A stretch of 64,000 nucleotides of DNA, from NCBI GenBank assembly GCA_021802125.1, contig JAKAAX010000004.1:122794-186793 (forward strand), read 5' to 3'. The translations under genes were made by a program, and so were the position numbers. Positions 50,077-58,819 of the stretch are shown here, in pieces (within the stretch, counting starts at the first letter, position 1; the number at the start of each line of letters is the position of its first letter). Origin of the DNA: Thermoplasmata archaeon (GTDB taxonomy: Archaea; Thermoplasmatota; Thermoplasmata; Lutacidiplasmatales; UBA184). The notes under the pieces are model-generated. The model made no database searches, was not told the DNA's origin, and saw only the letters and a list, made by a program, of their open reading frames with translations.

Positions 50077-52924
50077 ACCCCTTCGAGTCCGCAATCGGGC
50101 CGTCCTGGCGCGTCGCCCGGTACGAGATCGCGGCGGGGGTCCCTCCGACGGGCATCGAGACCTCCCGGACGACGTGCCAACCCAGGAGGTCCCAGGGCCC
50201 CAGGAACGGCGCCTTATCCTCGGCGTGCTGGGTGGCACGGTTCAACTCCACCTCCAGGTACTCCCCGTCGGTCTCGATCTCGGGGGTAAGCGCCTCGCCT
50301 CGCTCGGCCGCCTGCAGGAGCTCGACCATGAGCATCGGGCCGGACGGCTTGGTCCACCCCACCTTCCGGAAGAGCTCGCGCGCTTCGGTCGACCCGGGCT
50401 CGGCGAGGAGCAGGATGAGCGTGCGGTAGACCGGCCCGTCGCGCGCTTCCGAGGGGGGCCGCGACAGCCGACCCTGGCCCTTGCGCGCGCGGAGCGCGGC
50501 AAGCCAGGCGTCCTCGGTCGTCAGCTGCGAGCCCGACCAGATGTCGGCCGTCATGACGGAGGTCGAGGCGCCGAGGCCGACCGTTCCTCCCGCCAACCCC
50601 GCACCGGCGTCGCTGGAGGCGGCCCGCGACTCGGCATCGAGCACGTAGACCGCTCCCCCTTCGTCCTGCCGGATGTGGACCGTGAGGATCGTGTCGGAGG
50701 CGTCGTCGTGCCATCGGAGCGCGATGTACCGGTTGCCGTCCGGGTCAAAGTCGAAGAGATCCCTCATCGCGCGGGCGACCTTCGGGCCGCCCTGGCCCCG
50801 CGCGAGGTCGGAGAGATGTTCGAGGGGAACGCTTCGGGACCCCGGGGCGCGGGTCCCCAGGTCGTCCACGAACGCCTGGGCCACGGCCGCCCTGAGCTGG
50901 GTGGCCGAGGCGTGGGCCCGCAGCCACTCGGGCTCCGAGAACGCGAAGAAGACCATCAGCACGAAGAAGGAGACCACCAGGAGGTCGGCCGGCACGTAGG
51001 CCAGGAGATGCTGGGCGTCGGCGACCCCCGCCCAGGTCGCCCCCTGCGCGATGTCCACGAGGAGCTTCGCCTCGGTCCCCAACCAGACCGCGAGCACCAA
51101 GAGGTAGAGCAGCGAGGCGGCGAAGGTCGCTCTCCGCGAACCGCCCAGGTTCCAGCCGGCGGCGGCGGCCCACCCCAGGAAGATGGTGGCAGAGAGCAGG
51201 AGCAGGAAGGCCGCCGCGTCCAGGAGCCCCGAGCTGCCTCCGGCCGCGAAGGAGCTCGGCGTACCGAAGACCGACCCGGAGACGAGGTCCGCGACGGCCC
51301 GGGAGATCTCCGCCAGGGCCAGGACGAGGAGGTAGGAGGACATCCGGACGGAGGGCAGAAGATACAGGCGGTCCTTCCGAGGGGAGGAGCGGAAGCGGTT
51401 CCAGAGCAGGTGTCCCCACTCGGCGACAGGGAAGAGGCAAAGGACCAACGTGGGAGGTCCGAGGACCGCGACGGGGACCACCAGAGATTCGATGGCCGAG
51501 GGGTGCCCGCCATGGAAGTTGACGTAGAGCAGAACGAAGGTGGAGGCCTCGAGCGCGACGAACGCGGCGAGCAGCGCCGCCAGCCAGGGGCCCATCCGGA
51601 GGAAGGCGCGCCACGTGAGCCCGGCGTAGGAGCGCCCCATCCTCTCCAGCAGCGAGGGAGTGTCCCCGTCCACCGACGGCGCGAAGAGGCTACGGTACGC
51701 CGAACGAGACTCTGACCCGGAGTTCGACCCCACGTGCTGCCCCGTCTGGTACCAGTCCTGGGTCACGTCCCGGAGCAGCCGGCGCACCCGCTCGGGGTCC
51801 TGGAGATGTCCCCGAAGCAGCTGGACGAGCGGATCGAGGTGGGCAACCACCCGGGAGAGGAGAGGGGACGGAGCGCGTCCCACATCCTCCTCCAGGGAGC
51901 TCCAGTTCAACCCGTTCAAGTGGCGCGCGGCGTCGAGCAAGGAGGTTCCCTCCGTGAGGTCGACCGACAGGAGCTCTCCCACCGAGGCTGGGACCTCTGG
52001 GGAGACCGGCCCACCGGCGGGGCTCGGCTGGAGGGGAGCAGCCATTCCCCTGGGAGCGTCGCTCCCCGCGTGCACCGGACGTCCAGAGACGGATGGGGAA
52101 CCCAGAGCGGAACCGGCCCGCCTCCCATCGTCTCGCACGGGGGGGGACCGAGCCCGGAAGACTTCGACTGGAGAAGGGGGAGGGGGCGGTTTCGGTAGGA
52201 ACGTGGAGGGATGGACGGGCGCACCGACCGGCGCGACCCAGGTCGGGGGCACCGGCCCATAGGGAGCGGGGACCACCGGCGGGGGGGGACCTCCCGGCTC
52301 CAGAAGTGGGGTTCGCACGTACCCTGGTCGGGTTCCGACGACCCGTACGGTCGGCGCCGACGGAGCCTGGGCCCGGCGAGCGATGCGGCGCGAGGCCCAG
52401 ATGCCCAGCCCGATGCCGGCCCCCACGGCGATCAGGGAGAGGGCGATCACGATCCCCGTGCTTGGAGGGACACCCGCGCCGGCGAGCACCGTCACATCCG
52501 CAGAGACGGTCGCCTTCGCACCGGCGGCGTCGGAGGCCTTCAGCACGACCACGTAGGCGCCCGGGCTGGCGAATTCGTGCACCACGCGCGGCCCGCTCCC
52601 CGTCGTGCCGTCTCCGAAGTCCCAGCTGAACTGGTAGGGCGACGTCCCGCCGGTCGCACTGGCGAGGATGGTCACGTTGAGCGGAGCGTCGCCCTCGGCG
52701 GCGCTCATCGTGAAGTTGGCCACGAACGGCCCCGTCGCCGGGCCGAGACCCGCCGTGACCACCGCCACGCTCGGCCCGAACCGGGAGGCGGACCCCCCTG
52801 GGCTCACCCCGAGAACGGAGATCGGACCCAGCGCCCCCAGAAAGAGGGCGAGGAAGAGCACCGCGACCCGCGCCGAGGTCCCGCCTGCGTGGCCACGCGG
52901 GGGGGCCTGGCATCCGCGCCGCAC
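50045..52924 (-). CDS. PKD-domain multi-pass membrane protein, candidate receptor of the GTPase system
   Basis: 959 residues from a GTG at 52922-52924, about 29 nt from its TATA box (an ATG five codons upstream is the alternative). A signal/TM (VAVLFLALFLGALGPISVLG) is followed by a PKD domain (QFSWDFGDGTTGSGPRVVHE) near 65-145, a TM helix (GIVIALSLIAVGAGIGLGIW), a Pro-rich cytoplasmic stretch, then about six TM helices and a C-terminal 270-residue soluble region (SEPEWLRAHASATQ, FDFDPDGNRYIALRWHDDAS). No kinase or nuclease motif is seen. Tail-to-tail overlap with the pseudo-GTPase suggests linked function. Confidence 0.75.
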   Translation of the reverse strand: MRRGCQAPPRGHAGGTSARVAVLFLALFLGALGPISVLGVSPGGSASRFGPSVAVVTAGLGPATGPFVANFTMSAAEGDAPLNVTILASATGGTSPYQFSWDFGDGTTGSGPRVVHEFASPGAYVVVLKASDAAGAKATVSADVTVLAGAGVPPSTGIVIALSLIAVGAGIGLGIWASRRIARRAQAPSAPTVRVVGTRPGYVRTPLLEPGGPPPPVVPAPYGPVPPTWVAPVGAPVHPSTFLPKPPPPPSPVEVFRARSPPVRDDGRRAGSALGSPSVSGRPVHAGSDAPRGMAAPLQPSPAGGPVSPEVPASVGELLSVDLTEGTSLLDAARHLNGLNWSSLEEDVGRAPSPLLSRVVAHLDPLVQLLRGHLQDPERVRRLLRDVTQDWYQTGQHVGSNSGSESRSAYRSLFAPSVDGDTPSLLERMGRSYAGLTWRAFLRMGPWLAALLAAFVALEASTFVLLYVNFHGGHPSAIESLVVPVAVLGPPTLVLCLFPVAEWGHLLWNRFRSSPRKDRLYLLPSVRMSSYLLVLALAEISRAVADLVSGSVFGTPSSFAAGGSSGLLDAAAFLLLLSATIFLGWAAAAGWNLGGSRRATFAASLLYLLVLAVWLGTEAKLLVDIAQGATWAGVADAQHLLAYVPADLLVVSFFVLMVFFAFSEPEWLRAHASATQLRAAVAQAFVDDLGTRAPGSRSVPLEHLSDLARGQGGPKVARAMRDLFDFDPDGNRYIALRWHDDASDTILTVHIRQDEGGAVYVLDAESRAASSDAGAGLAGGTVGLGASTSVMTADIWSGSQLTTEDAWLAALRARKGQGRLSRPPSEARDGPVYRTLILLLAEPGSTEARELFRKVGWTKPSGPMLMVELLQAAERGEALTPEIETDGEYLEVELNRATQHAEDKAPFLGPWDLLGWHVVREVSMPVGGTPAAISYRATRQDGPIADSKGSTAPAVPAAR

Positions 52925-52949
52925 GTGCCCGACATGCATCCACCGGTCA

Positions 52950-52957
52950 GATATAGC
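52950..52957 (-). promoter_or_regulatory. TATA box of the PKD membrane protein gene
   Basis: On the minus strand it reads GCTATATC, about 29 nt before the chosen GTG. Confidence 0.6.
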
Positions 52958-53017
52958 CCCCTCCCGAACGGAGGAGGGGCGGAGCGCGCCGTCCTTCCCT
53001 GCGTAGGGTCCACCAAG

Positions 53018-53025
53018 CCTATAAC
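53018..53025 (+). promoter_or_regulatory. TATA box of the alpha/beta hydrolase gene
   Basis: CCTATAAC starts transcription near 53046, leaving a short leader with GGAGGGCGGAGAG just before the ATG. Confidence 0.6.
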
Positions 53026-53073
53026 GGGCTGACCTGTCCGAACCCTCGCGCTCGAGGCAAGGAGGGCGGAGAG

Positions 53074-54162
53074 ATGACCGACGAAGACCTGCTGCTCGAC
53101 CATCCGGAAGAGGCCTTCGGGGCCGGTGTCGTGGGCCCTTGCGACATCTGCGGCGTGCGTCAGGCCGTCATCGTCCTCTCCAAGGAGCGCTACAAGCTCT
53201 GCGTCCTCGATTTCCTCAACAAGAGCTGGATCAAGACCACCGCAGCTCCGGCCGCCCACACGGCGCCCTTCACCTCCTCCACGCACTTCCTCCCTACCCG
53301 CGCCGTCCCGGGGGGGGTCGTCCCGGTCATCGTGCTCTCTCCGACCAAGGAGGTGAAGCATCCGAGCGCCCTCGTGGTGCCCGAGGTCTACGGGCTCACG
53401 ACTCAGGTCATCGAGGCGGGCGTGCGGCTCGCGCACGAGGGGTACGAGGTGGCGATCCCCGACTTCGTACGGATCCACGGCATGAACCTGTGGACGTGGG
53501 CGAAGCTGCGTTCCTCGAAGGTGCTGCTCGACCGGGTCCACATCTCGCAATCCTCTCGCGGCAGGGCCTACCGTCTGATGGAGGACTGCAGGAAGCTCCT
53601 GCTCTCACGTCCCCTGGTCAATCCGGACCGCCAGGCGCTGGTCGGGATGTCGTACGGAGGGTCCCTGGCCCTGGGGTACGCCGCGCAGACCCCCAGCATC
53701 TCGGGGGTGGCCGTCGCCTACCCGTACATGATCCACCCCGAGAGCTGGCTCCAGTACCTCCACTGCCCCGTGTTCGTGGTGGCGGGAGGCTCGGACCCCA
53801 AGGTCGGCCCCTCGCTCGACGCGATGCGGCTGGCCGCCTCTCGGTACGGCGTGAACCTCGGAACGATGATCGTCCCCGGGGCCGGTCACCACTTCATGAG
53901 CCGAGTGCACTCGACCTATCGGCCTGAGCTGGCCGAGACCGCCTGGACGCGCATGATGTCCTTCGTCAACCACTGCCTCTCCCCTCCCGTCCCCAAGATG
54001 CCCCCCCGGCCGCCGGTCCTGCCGCCCTTGCACCCCCCAGCGGCGGCGGCGTCGACCCTCGCTCCCCCCGCCTCGGCCCGTCCCGCGGCTCCACCCCCTC
54101 CGGCTGCGAAGAGCGGTCCGGTCGTTTCCCGGATCCCCGCGGCACGTCCGGCAGCGGGCTAG
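53074..54162 (+). CDS. dienelactone hydrolase-like alpha/beta hydrolase with N-terminal Cys motif
   Basis: 362 residues. A short N-terminal part has CDIC (23-26) and a later Cys43, perhaps a metal site. The hydrolase has nucleophile Ser193 in GMSYGGS, Asp241 in GGSDPKVG and His272 or His273 in GAGHHFM, so the triad looks complete with Ser in place of the Cys of true dienelactone hydrolases. The last 70 residues are Pro/Ala-rich. Its TAG overlaps the stop of the next gene (CTAG shared). Confidence 0.85.
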   Translation: MTDEDLLLDHPEEAFGAGVVGPCDICGVRQAVIVLSKERYKLCVLDFLNKSWIKTTAAPAAHTAPFTSSTHFLPTRAVPGGVVPVIVLSPTKEVKHPSALVVPEVYGLTTQVIEAGVRLAHEGYEVAIPDFVRIHGMNLWTWAKLRSSKVLLDRVHISQSSRGRAYRLMEDCRKLLLSRPLVNPDRQALVGMSYGGSLALGYAAQTPSISGVAVAYPYMIHPESWLQYLHCPVFVVAGGSDPKVGPSLDAMRLAASRYGVNLGTMIVPGAGHHFMSRVHSTYRPELAETAWTRMMSFVNHCLSPPVPKMPPRPPVLPPLHPPAAAASTLAPPASARPAAPPPPAAKSGPVVSRIPAARPAAG

Positions 54163-55190
54163 CCCGGACGCTTCCCCGGGCCACGGCGTCGGCCGCCCAA
54201 CCCCAGGGCTTGAGAGAACCGTCGCATCGAGCGTCGCGCAACATCCACGGGGAGCCCGCCGAAGTCAAAGATCCCGAGAAGGTCGGTCACTCCGGTGGCC
54301 TCAACCCTTCCGACCCACTCCCGGGCCCCCTTGCTGTCGCCGATCATCACCAGTCCGCGCTTCTCCAGCCCCTCGACGGACGCCCCCTCCGGGTCCTCGG
54401 CCAATCTCGCTTCGAAGTGTGGGCTGCCGGAAGCGACCCTTGAGTCCAGGTAGCGTTGGAGCGCCTCCCGCCCCTGCTCCGGATCGTCCCCGACGAACAC
54501 GTGGAACGCCGCCGCGACGCGGGTCCTCTCTGCGCCCATGGGCAGCGCCGAGCGATACTCGCGGATGTTCCGCTCAAGCTCGTCCAGGCCGTGGACCGTC
54601 GCGTAGGGGATGAGCGCGACCGACAATCCCCTCCGCGCGACGAACGGAAGGGCCTCACGCCGCTGGACCGCCATCCAGAGCGGGGGGTGAGGAAGCTGCA
54701 CGGGAGTCACGTTCAGCCGGACGGTGACGCCCGGCTCCCCAGGCACCGGCAACGGTTCGCCGGAGAGCGCGGCCACGAACTCCGGGAGAGCTGCGTCGAA
54801 GCGCTGACGCCGCTCCGTGGGAGGGACCCCGAACCCCTGGAGCTCCTGCGGGATGTAGCCTCCCCCCATGCCGATCTCCAGCCGGCCCCCGGAGAGACGG
54901 TCGACCAGGGCGTACTGCTCCGCGAGCTCCCTGGGAGCGTGGAGCGGGAGGACGGCGACCATCACCCCGAGCCGCAGGCGCGAGGTCTCCCGCGCGGCGG
55001 CCGCCAGCCAGACCGGAGGCGCGGGAAGGATGCCCCCCTGGTGGAAGTGGTGCTCCGCGACCCAGAAAGCATGGAAGCGGTCCCGGTCGGCCTCCTTCGC
55101 GAGTTGGATCGCCTCCTCGAGCCGGTCCCCTCCGCGCCCAGCGCGTAGCGAGGGCTCCTCGTCCACGACAGAGAAGACCGAGAAGTGCAC
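54159..55190 (-). CDS. luciferase-like (LLM class) flavin-dependent oxidoreductase
   Basis: 343 residues from a GTG at 55188-55190, chosen for the box at 55209-55217 and because the family starts like HFSVFSV. It has FWVAEHHF, GILPAPPVWLAAAA, RLRLGVMVAVLP, DRLSGGRLEIGMGGGY and PLWMAVQRREAL, the usual pattern of F420- or FMN-dependent bacterial-luciferase-like enzymes. Whether it uses F420 cannot be told. The C-terminus is basic. It is divergent from an MFS gene. Confidence 0.9.
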   Translation of the reverse strand: MHFSVFSVVDEEPSLRAGRGGDRLEEAIQLAKEADRDRFHAFWVAEHHFHQGGILPAPPVWLAAAARETSRLRLGVMVAVLPLHAPRELAEQYALVDRLSGGRLEIGMGGGYIPQELQGFGVPPTERRQRFDAALPEFVAALSGEPLPVPGEPGVTVRLNVTPVQLPHPPLWMAVQRREALPFVARRGLSVALIPYATVHGLDELERNIREYRSALPMGAERTRVAAAFHVFVGDDPEQGREALQRYLDSRVASGSPHFEARLAEDPEGASVEGLEKRGLVMIGDSKGAREWVGRVEATGVTDLLGIFDFGGLPVDVARRSMRRFSQALGLGGRRRGPGKRPG

Positions 55191-55208
55191 GGGGGTCCAC
55201 CCAGCAGT

Positions 55209-55217
55209 CATTATACG
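55209..55217. promoter_or_regulatory. bidirectional TATA box (LLM gene / MFS gene)
   Basis: CATTATACG is about 24 nt from the minus-strand GTG and about 57 nt from the plus-strand ATG, which has its own G-rich SD-like site. Confidence 0.5.
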
Positions 55218-55269
55218 ACGTTGATGCACGCTCCCTCCGGGCTCGGCGGCGCCGCGCGGTGGGAGGGGG

Positions 55270-56520
55270 ATGCCGGTCGAGCCTCGAACCCGTCCCTTCT
55301 CGTTCCCCCGGCTCGCCTTCGGGGTCCTGCTCTACAGCGCCTCCGGGGGCGTGCTGTACGCGATCCTCCCCCTTTTCGAGTTCGAACAGCCCGGCGGGGG
55401 CACCCTCCTCGCGACGCTGGTCGTCGGGGCCCCGCTCCTGGCGACAGTCTTGGGCACGATCGGGTGGGGGACCCTTTCGGACCGATTGGGACGCCGCCGG
55501 GAGCTGTTGGCCGCGGGGGTGCTCGCCCAGTCGGTGATCTTCCTCCTCTACCCGTTCCTCTCGCCCGTAGAGCTCCTCTCCGTCCGGATCCTCCAGGCCC
55601 TTCTGGGGGCAAGCTCCGCCCTCGCGACGGCCGAGGCCACCGAGGACCCGGCCCGTTCGGCCGGCTCCGGGCTGGGTGGGCTGTCCTTCTGGGGCTCTCT
55701 GGGCTCGGTACTGGGGATCGTCGCGGCCTTACCCTTCCTGGGAGGCACGAGGTTCGCGCTGGATTCTCCGCCGGCCCTCGTCCTGTTCGCCATGCTCGCG
55801 GCCTTCTCCGCCGCCTCGGTGTACTTCCTGGTGGGAACGGGGGAGATCCAGCGCCCCCGGGCCCACACCCCTCTCCGCCGCGCCCTGCACTTCTCGGACG
55901 GAAAGACGATCGTCGGCCTGAGCGCCGCGACCGCGATCATCGGGGGCTCGAACTACGTCGTCTACACGCTCTTCCCGCTCTGGGTCACCGTGGTCGTCGC
56001 CCCCTGGCATCCCTTCGGGCTCGGGCTCAACCCGACCGAGCAGGTGGCGGTCCTCTCCATCGGCGCTGCGATGGGAGGGGTTCTCGTCTCGCCCTGGACC
56101 GGGCGGGTGGTCGAGGGCTGGTCGGGCCGACGCGAGCTCTACCTCGTGGCCCCCCTCATCTACTCGCTCCTCTGGGTCGCCTTCGCCTTTGTCCACATCT
56201 ACTCGGTGATCTTCATCATCTGGGCGCTCCCGGTCTACGTCATCCTCTCGATCCCGATCCTACGGGAGATCTCGGGAAGGACCCGACCGGAGGAACGGGG
56301 GCGGGCGGTCGGGCTCTGGACCGCGTCCTACAGTCTCGGAGGGCTCGTCGGCACCATCGTGGCAGGGTTGGCCTACCCTGCCCACGCTTCGTTCCCCGCC
56401 CTCTTCGTGCTCGCCGCGCTGGGGGACCTTCTGGGGTTCTTCGCCCTCCTGCGGGTCTCCAGGGGATCCCCGAGCTCGCCCGCCCCGGCGGCTCCCGGCG
56501 CCGTCCCCCAAGAGGGATAA
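55270..56520 (+). CDS. MFS transporter
   Basis: 416 residues with about twelve hydrophobic segments. GWGTLSDRLGRRRELLA is the conserved loop 2-3 motif of the major facilitator superfamily, and GFxALLRVS closes the C-terminal half. The substrate is unknown; drug/sugar-type efflux is the usual reading of this motif. A 727-codon open frame overlapping it on the same strand is not the gene; only its end carries the next gene. Confidence 0.9.
   Translation: MPVEPRTRPFSFPRLAFGVLLYSASGGVLYAILPLFEFEQPGGGTLLATLVVGAPLLATVLGTIGWGTLSDRLGRRRELLAAGVLAQSVIFLLYPFLSPVELLSVRILQALLGASSALATAEATEDPARSAGSGLGGLSFWGSLGSVLGIVAALPFLGGTRFALDSPPALVLFAMLAAFSAASVYFLVGTGEIQRPRAHTPLRRALHFSDGKTIVGLSAATAIIGGSNYVVYTLFPLWVTVVVAPWHPFGLGLNPTEQVAVLSIGAAMGGVLVSPWTGRVVEGWSGRRELYLVAPLIYSLLWVAFAFVHIYSVIFIIWALPVYVILSIPILREISGRTRPEERGRAVGLWTASYSLGGLVGTIVAGLAYPAHASFPALFVLAALGDLLGFFALLRVSRGSPSSPAPAAPGAVPQEG
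56513..56519 (+). promoter_or_regulatory. TATA-like box of the PMDh-Nudix gene
   Basis: GGGATAA overlaps the MFS stop and is about 31 nt before the ATG at 56547. Confidence 0.4.
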
Positions 56521-56546
56521 GCCCCCGGAGGTGCTCACCCACCACC

Positions 56547-57368
56547 ATGAAGGTCCCATGCCGCCGCGTGTCGGAGGGCACGGCTACGGGCAAGGTGGCC
56601 CTGAGCACGGCCGCGCTCTCGTTCCTCGGAGAGATCGACCCCGCGACCGGGAAGGTCGACAACTCCGCGAGCGAGCTCCACGGCCAGACGGTCACCGACC
56701 GGGTGCTGACCTTCCCTCAGGCCCGGGGGAGCACCGTGGGGCCCTACGTCATCTACGGCGCGGGAAAGCGGGGAGTGGGCCCGAAGGCCATGGTGGTGCA
56801 GGAGGCGGACGCCATCGTGGCCTCGGCCGCGGTCATCGCCCGGCTGCCGTGCGTGGACGGGATCGACATCGACCTCTTCCGGCAGGGAGAGGAGGTCACG
56901 GTCAACGCGACCGAGGCCTTCGTGGAGTTCCCCCATGTGAAGGCCTCTCCCGTGGTCACTTCATTCCTCCAGGACGACAAGGGGCGTGTCCTTCTCCTCA
57001 AGCGGTCGAAGAAGGTGGGCTCGTTCCAGGAGCGTTGGGCGGGTGTCAGCGGCTATCTGGAAGGGAAGCCACCTCGGGAGCAGGCCCTCCGGGAGATCCA
57101 GGAGGAGACCGGACTCACGGAGAGCGAGGTGAAGCTCGTGCGCGAGGCTCCCCCCATCTACACGCGCCACGAGAACGAGATCTTCGTGGTGCATCCCTTC
57201 CTGTTCAAGGTCCGGGACCCCAAGGTGAAGCTCGATTGGGAGCACACCGAGTACGAGTGGGTCGAGCCGGCGGAGATCGGCAAGCGACCCACGGTCCCGA
57301 AGCTGGACAAGGTGTGGGGCGCGCTCTCGGCCCCGGTCACCGCAACCGCCACGGCCCCCGGGGCATGA
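56547..57368 (+). CDS. phosphomevalonate dehydratase small subunit (AcnX swivel/DUF126) fused to Nudix domain
   Basis: 273 residues. Residues 1-130 match the DUF126/AcnX swivel domain: GEIDPATGKV, SELHGQTVTDRVLTFP, RGSTVGPYVIY (61-70) and GPKAMVVQEADAIVAS. In archaea this is the small subunit of mevalonate 5-phosphate dehydratase, making anhydromevalonate phosphate for isoprenoids. Residues 135-260 are a Nudix fold, SFLQDDKGRVLLLKRS, with REIQEETGL (182-190) intact but the first box Glu replaced by Lys174 and a one-residue gap. The large subunit is not in the window. The fusion is unusual and may link phosphate-ester chemistry of the pathway. Confidence 0.85.
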   Translation: MKVPCRRVSEGTATGKVALSTAALSFLGEIDPATGKVDNSASELHGQTVTDRVLTFPQARGSTVGPYVIYGAGKRGVGPKAMVVQEADAIVASAAVIARLPCVDGIDIDLFRQGEEVTVNATEAFVEFPHVKASPVVTSFLQDDKGRVLLLKRSKKVGSFQERWAGVSGYLEGKPPREQALREIQEETGLTESEVKLVREAPPIYTRHENEIFVVHPFLFKVRDPKVKLDWEHTEYEWVEPAEIGKRPTVPKLDKVWGALSAPVTATATAPGA

Positions 57369-57388
57369 GCGCCCCGGCAAGCCCGCCT

Positions 57389-57400
57389 CGGTGATTTCAT
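57389..57400 (+). promoter_or_regulatory. TATA-like box of tRNA-Ala
   Basis: TGATTTCATACG lies about 30 nt before the tRNA 5' end. Confidence 0.45.
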
Positions 57401-57426
57401 ACGAACGAGGCGTTGACCCCCCGCGC

Positions 57427-57498
57427 GGGCGCGTAGATCAGCGGAAGATCGCCTGATTTGCAATCAGGAAGTCTCGGGTTCAAATCCCGACGCGTCCA
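57427..57498 (+). tRNA. tRNA-Ala (TGC anticodon)
   Basis: The acceptor stem GGGCGCG pairs with CGCGTCC, including the G3-U70 wobble that marks alanine tRNAs. The anticodon stem CCTGA/TCAGG holds loop TTTGCAA (anticodon TGC, reads GCA), the T arm is TCGGG-TTCAAAT-CCCGA, and the discriminator is A. CCA is not encoded. No intron is seen. The region downstream looks accessory, so this 3' end is a candidate integration site. Confidence 0.93.
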
Positions 57499-57604
57499 TC
57501 ATTTCCCAAGCCCGGATACGGCACTTTATTCGTAACTCCGGGGCCCGCCAGGGGGCTATGATCCTGAGTCCAAGAATCGGTGACCGACCAATGGGAGAGG
57601 GCGC

Positions 57605-58297
57605 TCATTCGCGGGGCAGCCCTTCGGCGGTCAAGAGTTCCGCGGGGTCGCGACCAGAGGCGACCGCTTCCGAGATGCGAACGAGCTGCCCAGGTCCCCG
57701 GGCCAGCCGACCTATGGTCCCAAGGTAGAAGGCGCACCACCCGAGGAGGGCCACACTGAAGACCGGGATGACGAACTCACTGATCTGGTTTGATCGTAGA
57801 GCGAGGAGGGCTGGGTCGGGGGGGCGGAAGCCAGTAACCAGGTTCAAGACGGAGTCGAATGCACAGAAAGCGCTCGCGGCTGCGCCCACGACGAAGATGG
57901 CGATACGATTCCTGTCAGTACGGGCGTTCTTGCGGAGCCCCTCTAGCTCGCCTCGCGTGGGAACCTCTCCAGCGAGGTAGCGGAGGTACGCGGCGCGGGT
58001 CGCGATCTGCCAGAGGCGCCTACGCGAGAGGACTCTGCGGGTGGCAGGCCAGATGTCAGCGGGGCAAAGGGAGAGGGGGTCGGGGCGACCCTCCTCCTCG
58101 AGGCGTCTGCGGATTGCGTCCAGTTCCCGCGGGGAGAGCATCAAGTGGACCGCGTTGCGGTAGAACTGCCAGTCTGCCCTGGGGACAGAGGACGGGCAAG
58201 TGAGTGCCGCTACGGCGTTCTCGATGGCGTGCCTCAGCGTCTTGTCGTGGGCAGTCTCCGAGATGACCACGCCGGACTCAGGGTCGGCCAACTCCAT
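57605..58297 (-). CDS. two-helix membrane protein, unknown
   Basis: 230 residues from the ATG MELADPESG. About 130 residues of charged, helical soluble sequence (DAIRRRLEEEGRPDPLSLCP, RRRLWQIATRAAYLRYLAG) precede two membrane helices (IAIFVVGAAASAFCAFDSV, FVIPVFSVALLGWCAFYLG) and a short tail. No family recognised. Just upstream lies a remnant of the repeated Cys-rich gene on the same strand. Confidence 0.6.
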   Translation of the reverse strand: MELADPESGVVISETAHDKTLRHAIENAVAALTCPSSVPRADWQFYRNAVHLMLSPRELDAIRRRLEEEGRPDPLSLCPADIWPATRRVLSRRRLWQIATRAAYLRYLAGEVPTRGELEGLRKNARTDRNRIAIFVVGAAASAFCAFDSVLNLVTGFRPPDPALLALRSNQISEFVIPVFSVALLGWCAFYLGTIGRLARGPGQLVRISEAVASGRDPAELLTAEGLPRE

Positions 58298-58424
58298 GAA
58301 CCCACCGCCGACCCATGCCCCCTGATGGGGGAGGGGCCCGGCGGGAGGACGGAGGAGGAGGGTGCTGCGCCCACCCCTCCCCTGACCGCGGGAGGCACGC
58401 CGCCTCCCGGGCACGGACCTCGGC

Positions 58425-58666
58425 GAGGTCCTCGACGTGCACAGGGCGGAACCCGTTGTGGACTCCCCGGCAACACCCGCACCGCGTCCCAAGGGGGGAG
58501 GCCTCGCCCGCGTGCCGACAGATGTCCCGCGTCGAGACGGAGAACCGGGCGCAGAACCGCGCGGGCCCCAGCCGGTCGCGGATGACCTTGACGACCGCCA
58601 GGGACTCCGCAGAGAGCTCCCGCAGGGGGCAGGTGGCCGACCAGGGGTTTCCTTCGTTACTCGCTT
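58425..58666 (-). pseudogene. remnant of repeated Cys-rich gene, copy A
   Basis: On the minus strand an open stretch after a TAA near 58668 reads VIRDRLGPARFCARFSVSTR, then DIC, CGCCRGVHNGF and PVHVEDLAE. The same core occurs in copy B near 63.6 kb (FCARFSVSTRDIC, CRWCRG, NGFHPVHVDD). There is no start codon in good context and the end runs into low-complexity sequence, so it looks truncated. The CxxC-like pairs could have been a zinc site. It fills most of the 522-nt gap 58298-58819, where I see no other gene. Confidence 0.6.
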
Positions 58667-58819
58667 ACCACGAATGGCTCGTAGTCTGAGATGAGGGGAA
58701 GACCCCCGGCTCAGCGTGCTTCTCTCGTTCAGCTTGCACGCGCTTGAATCGGCGACGTATTCCCCTTGCTGTTGGGACTGCCGCTGCGAGTAGGTGCTAG
58801 AGGGCCACGGGTGACCGAC

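Noticed and set aside
49661..51715. Long plus-strand open frame over the PKD membrane protein
   Set aside because: The minus-strand gene has membrane helices, a PKD domain and a promoter; the plus frame is Arg/Gly/Pro-rich.
55185..57368. Single 727-codon protein covering the MFS and Nudix regions
   Set aside because: Its first two thirds are a shadow of the MFS gene in another frame; only the end from 56547 has real domains, with its own TATA box and ATG.
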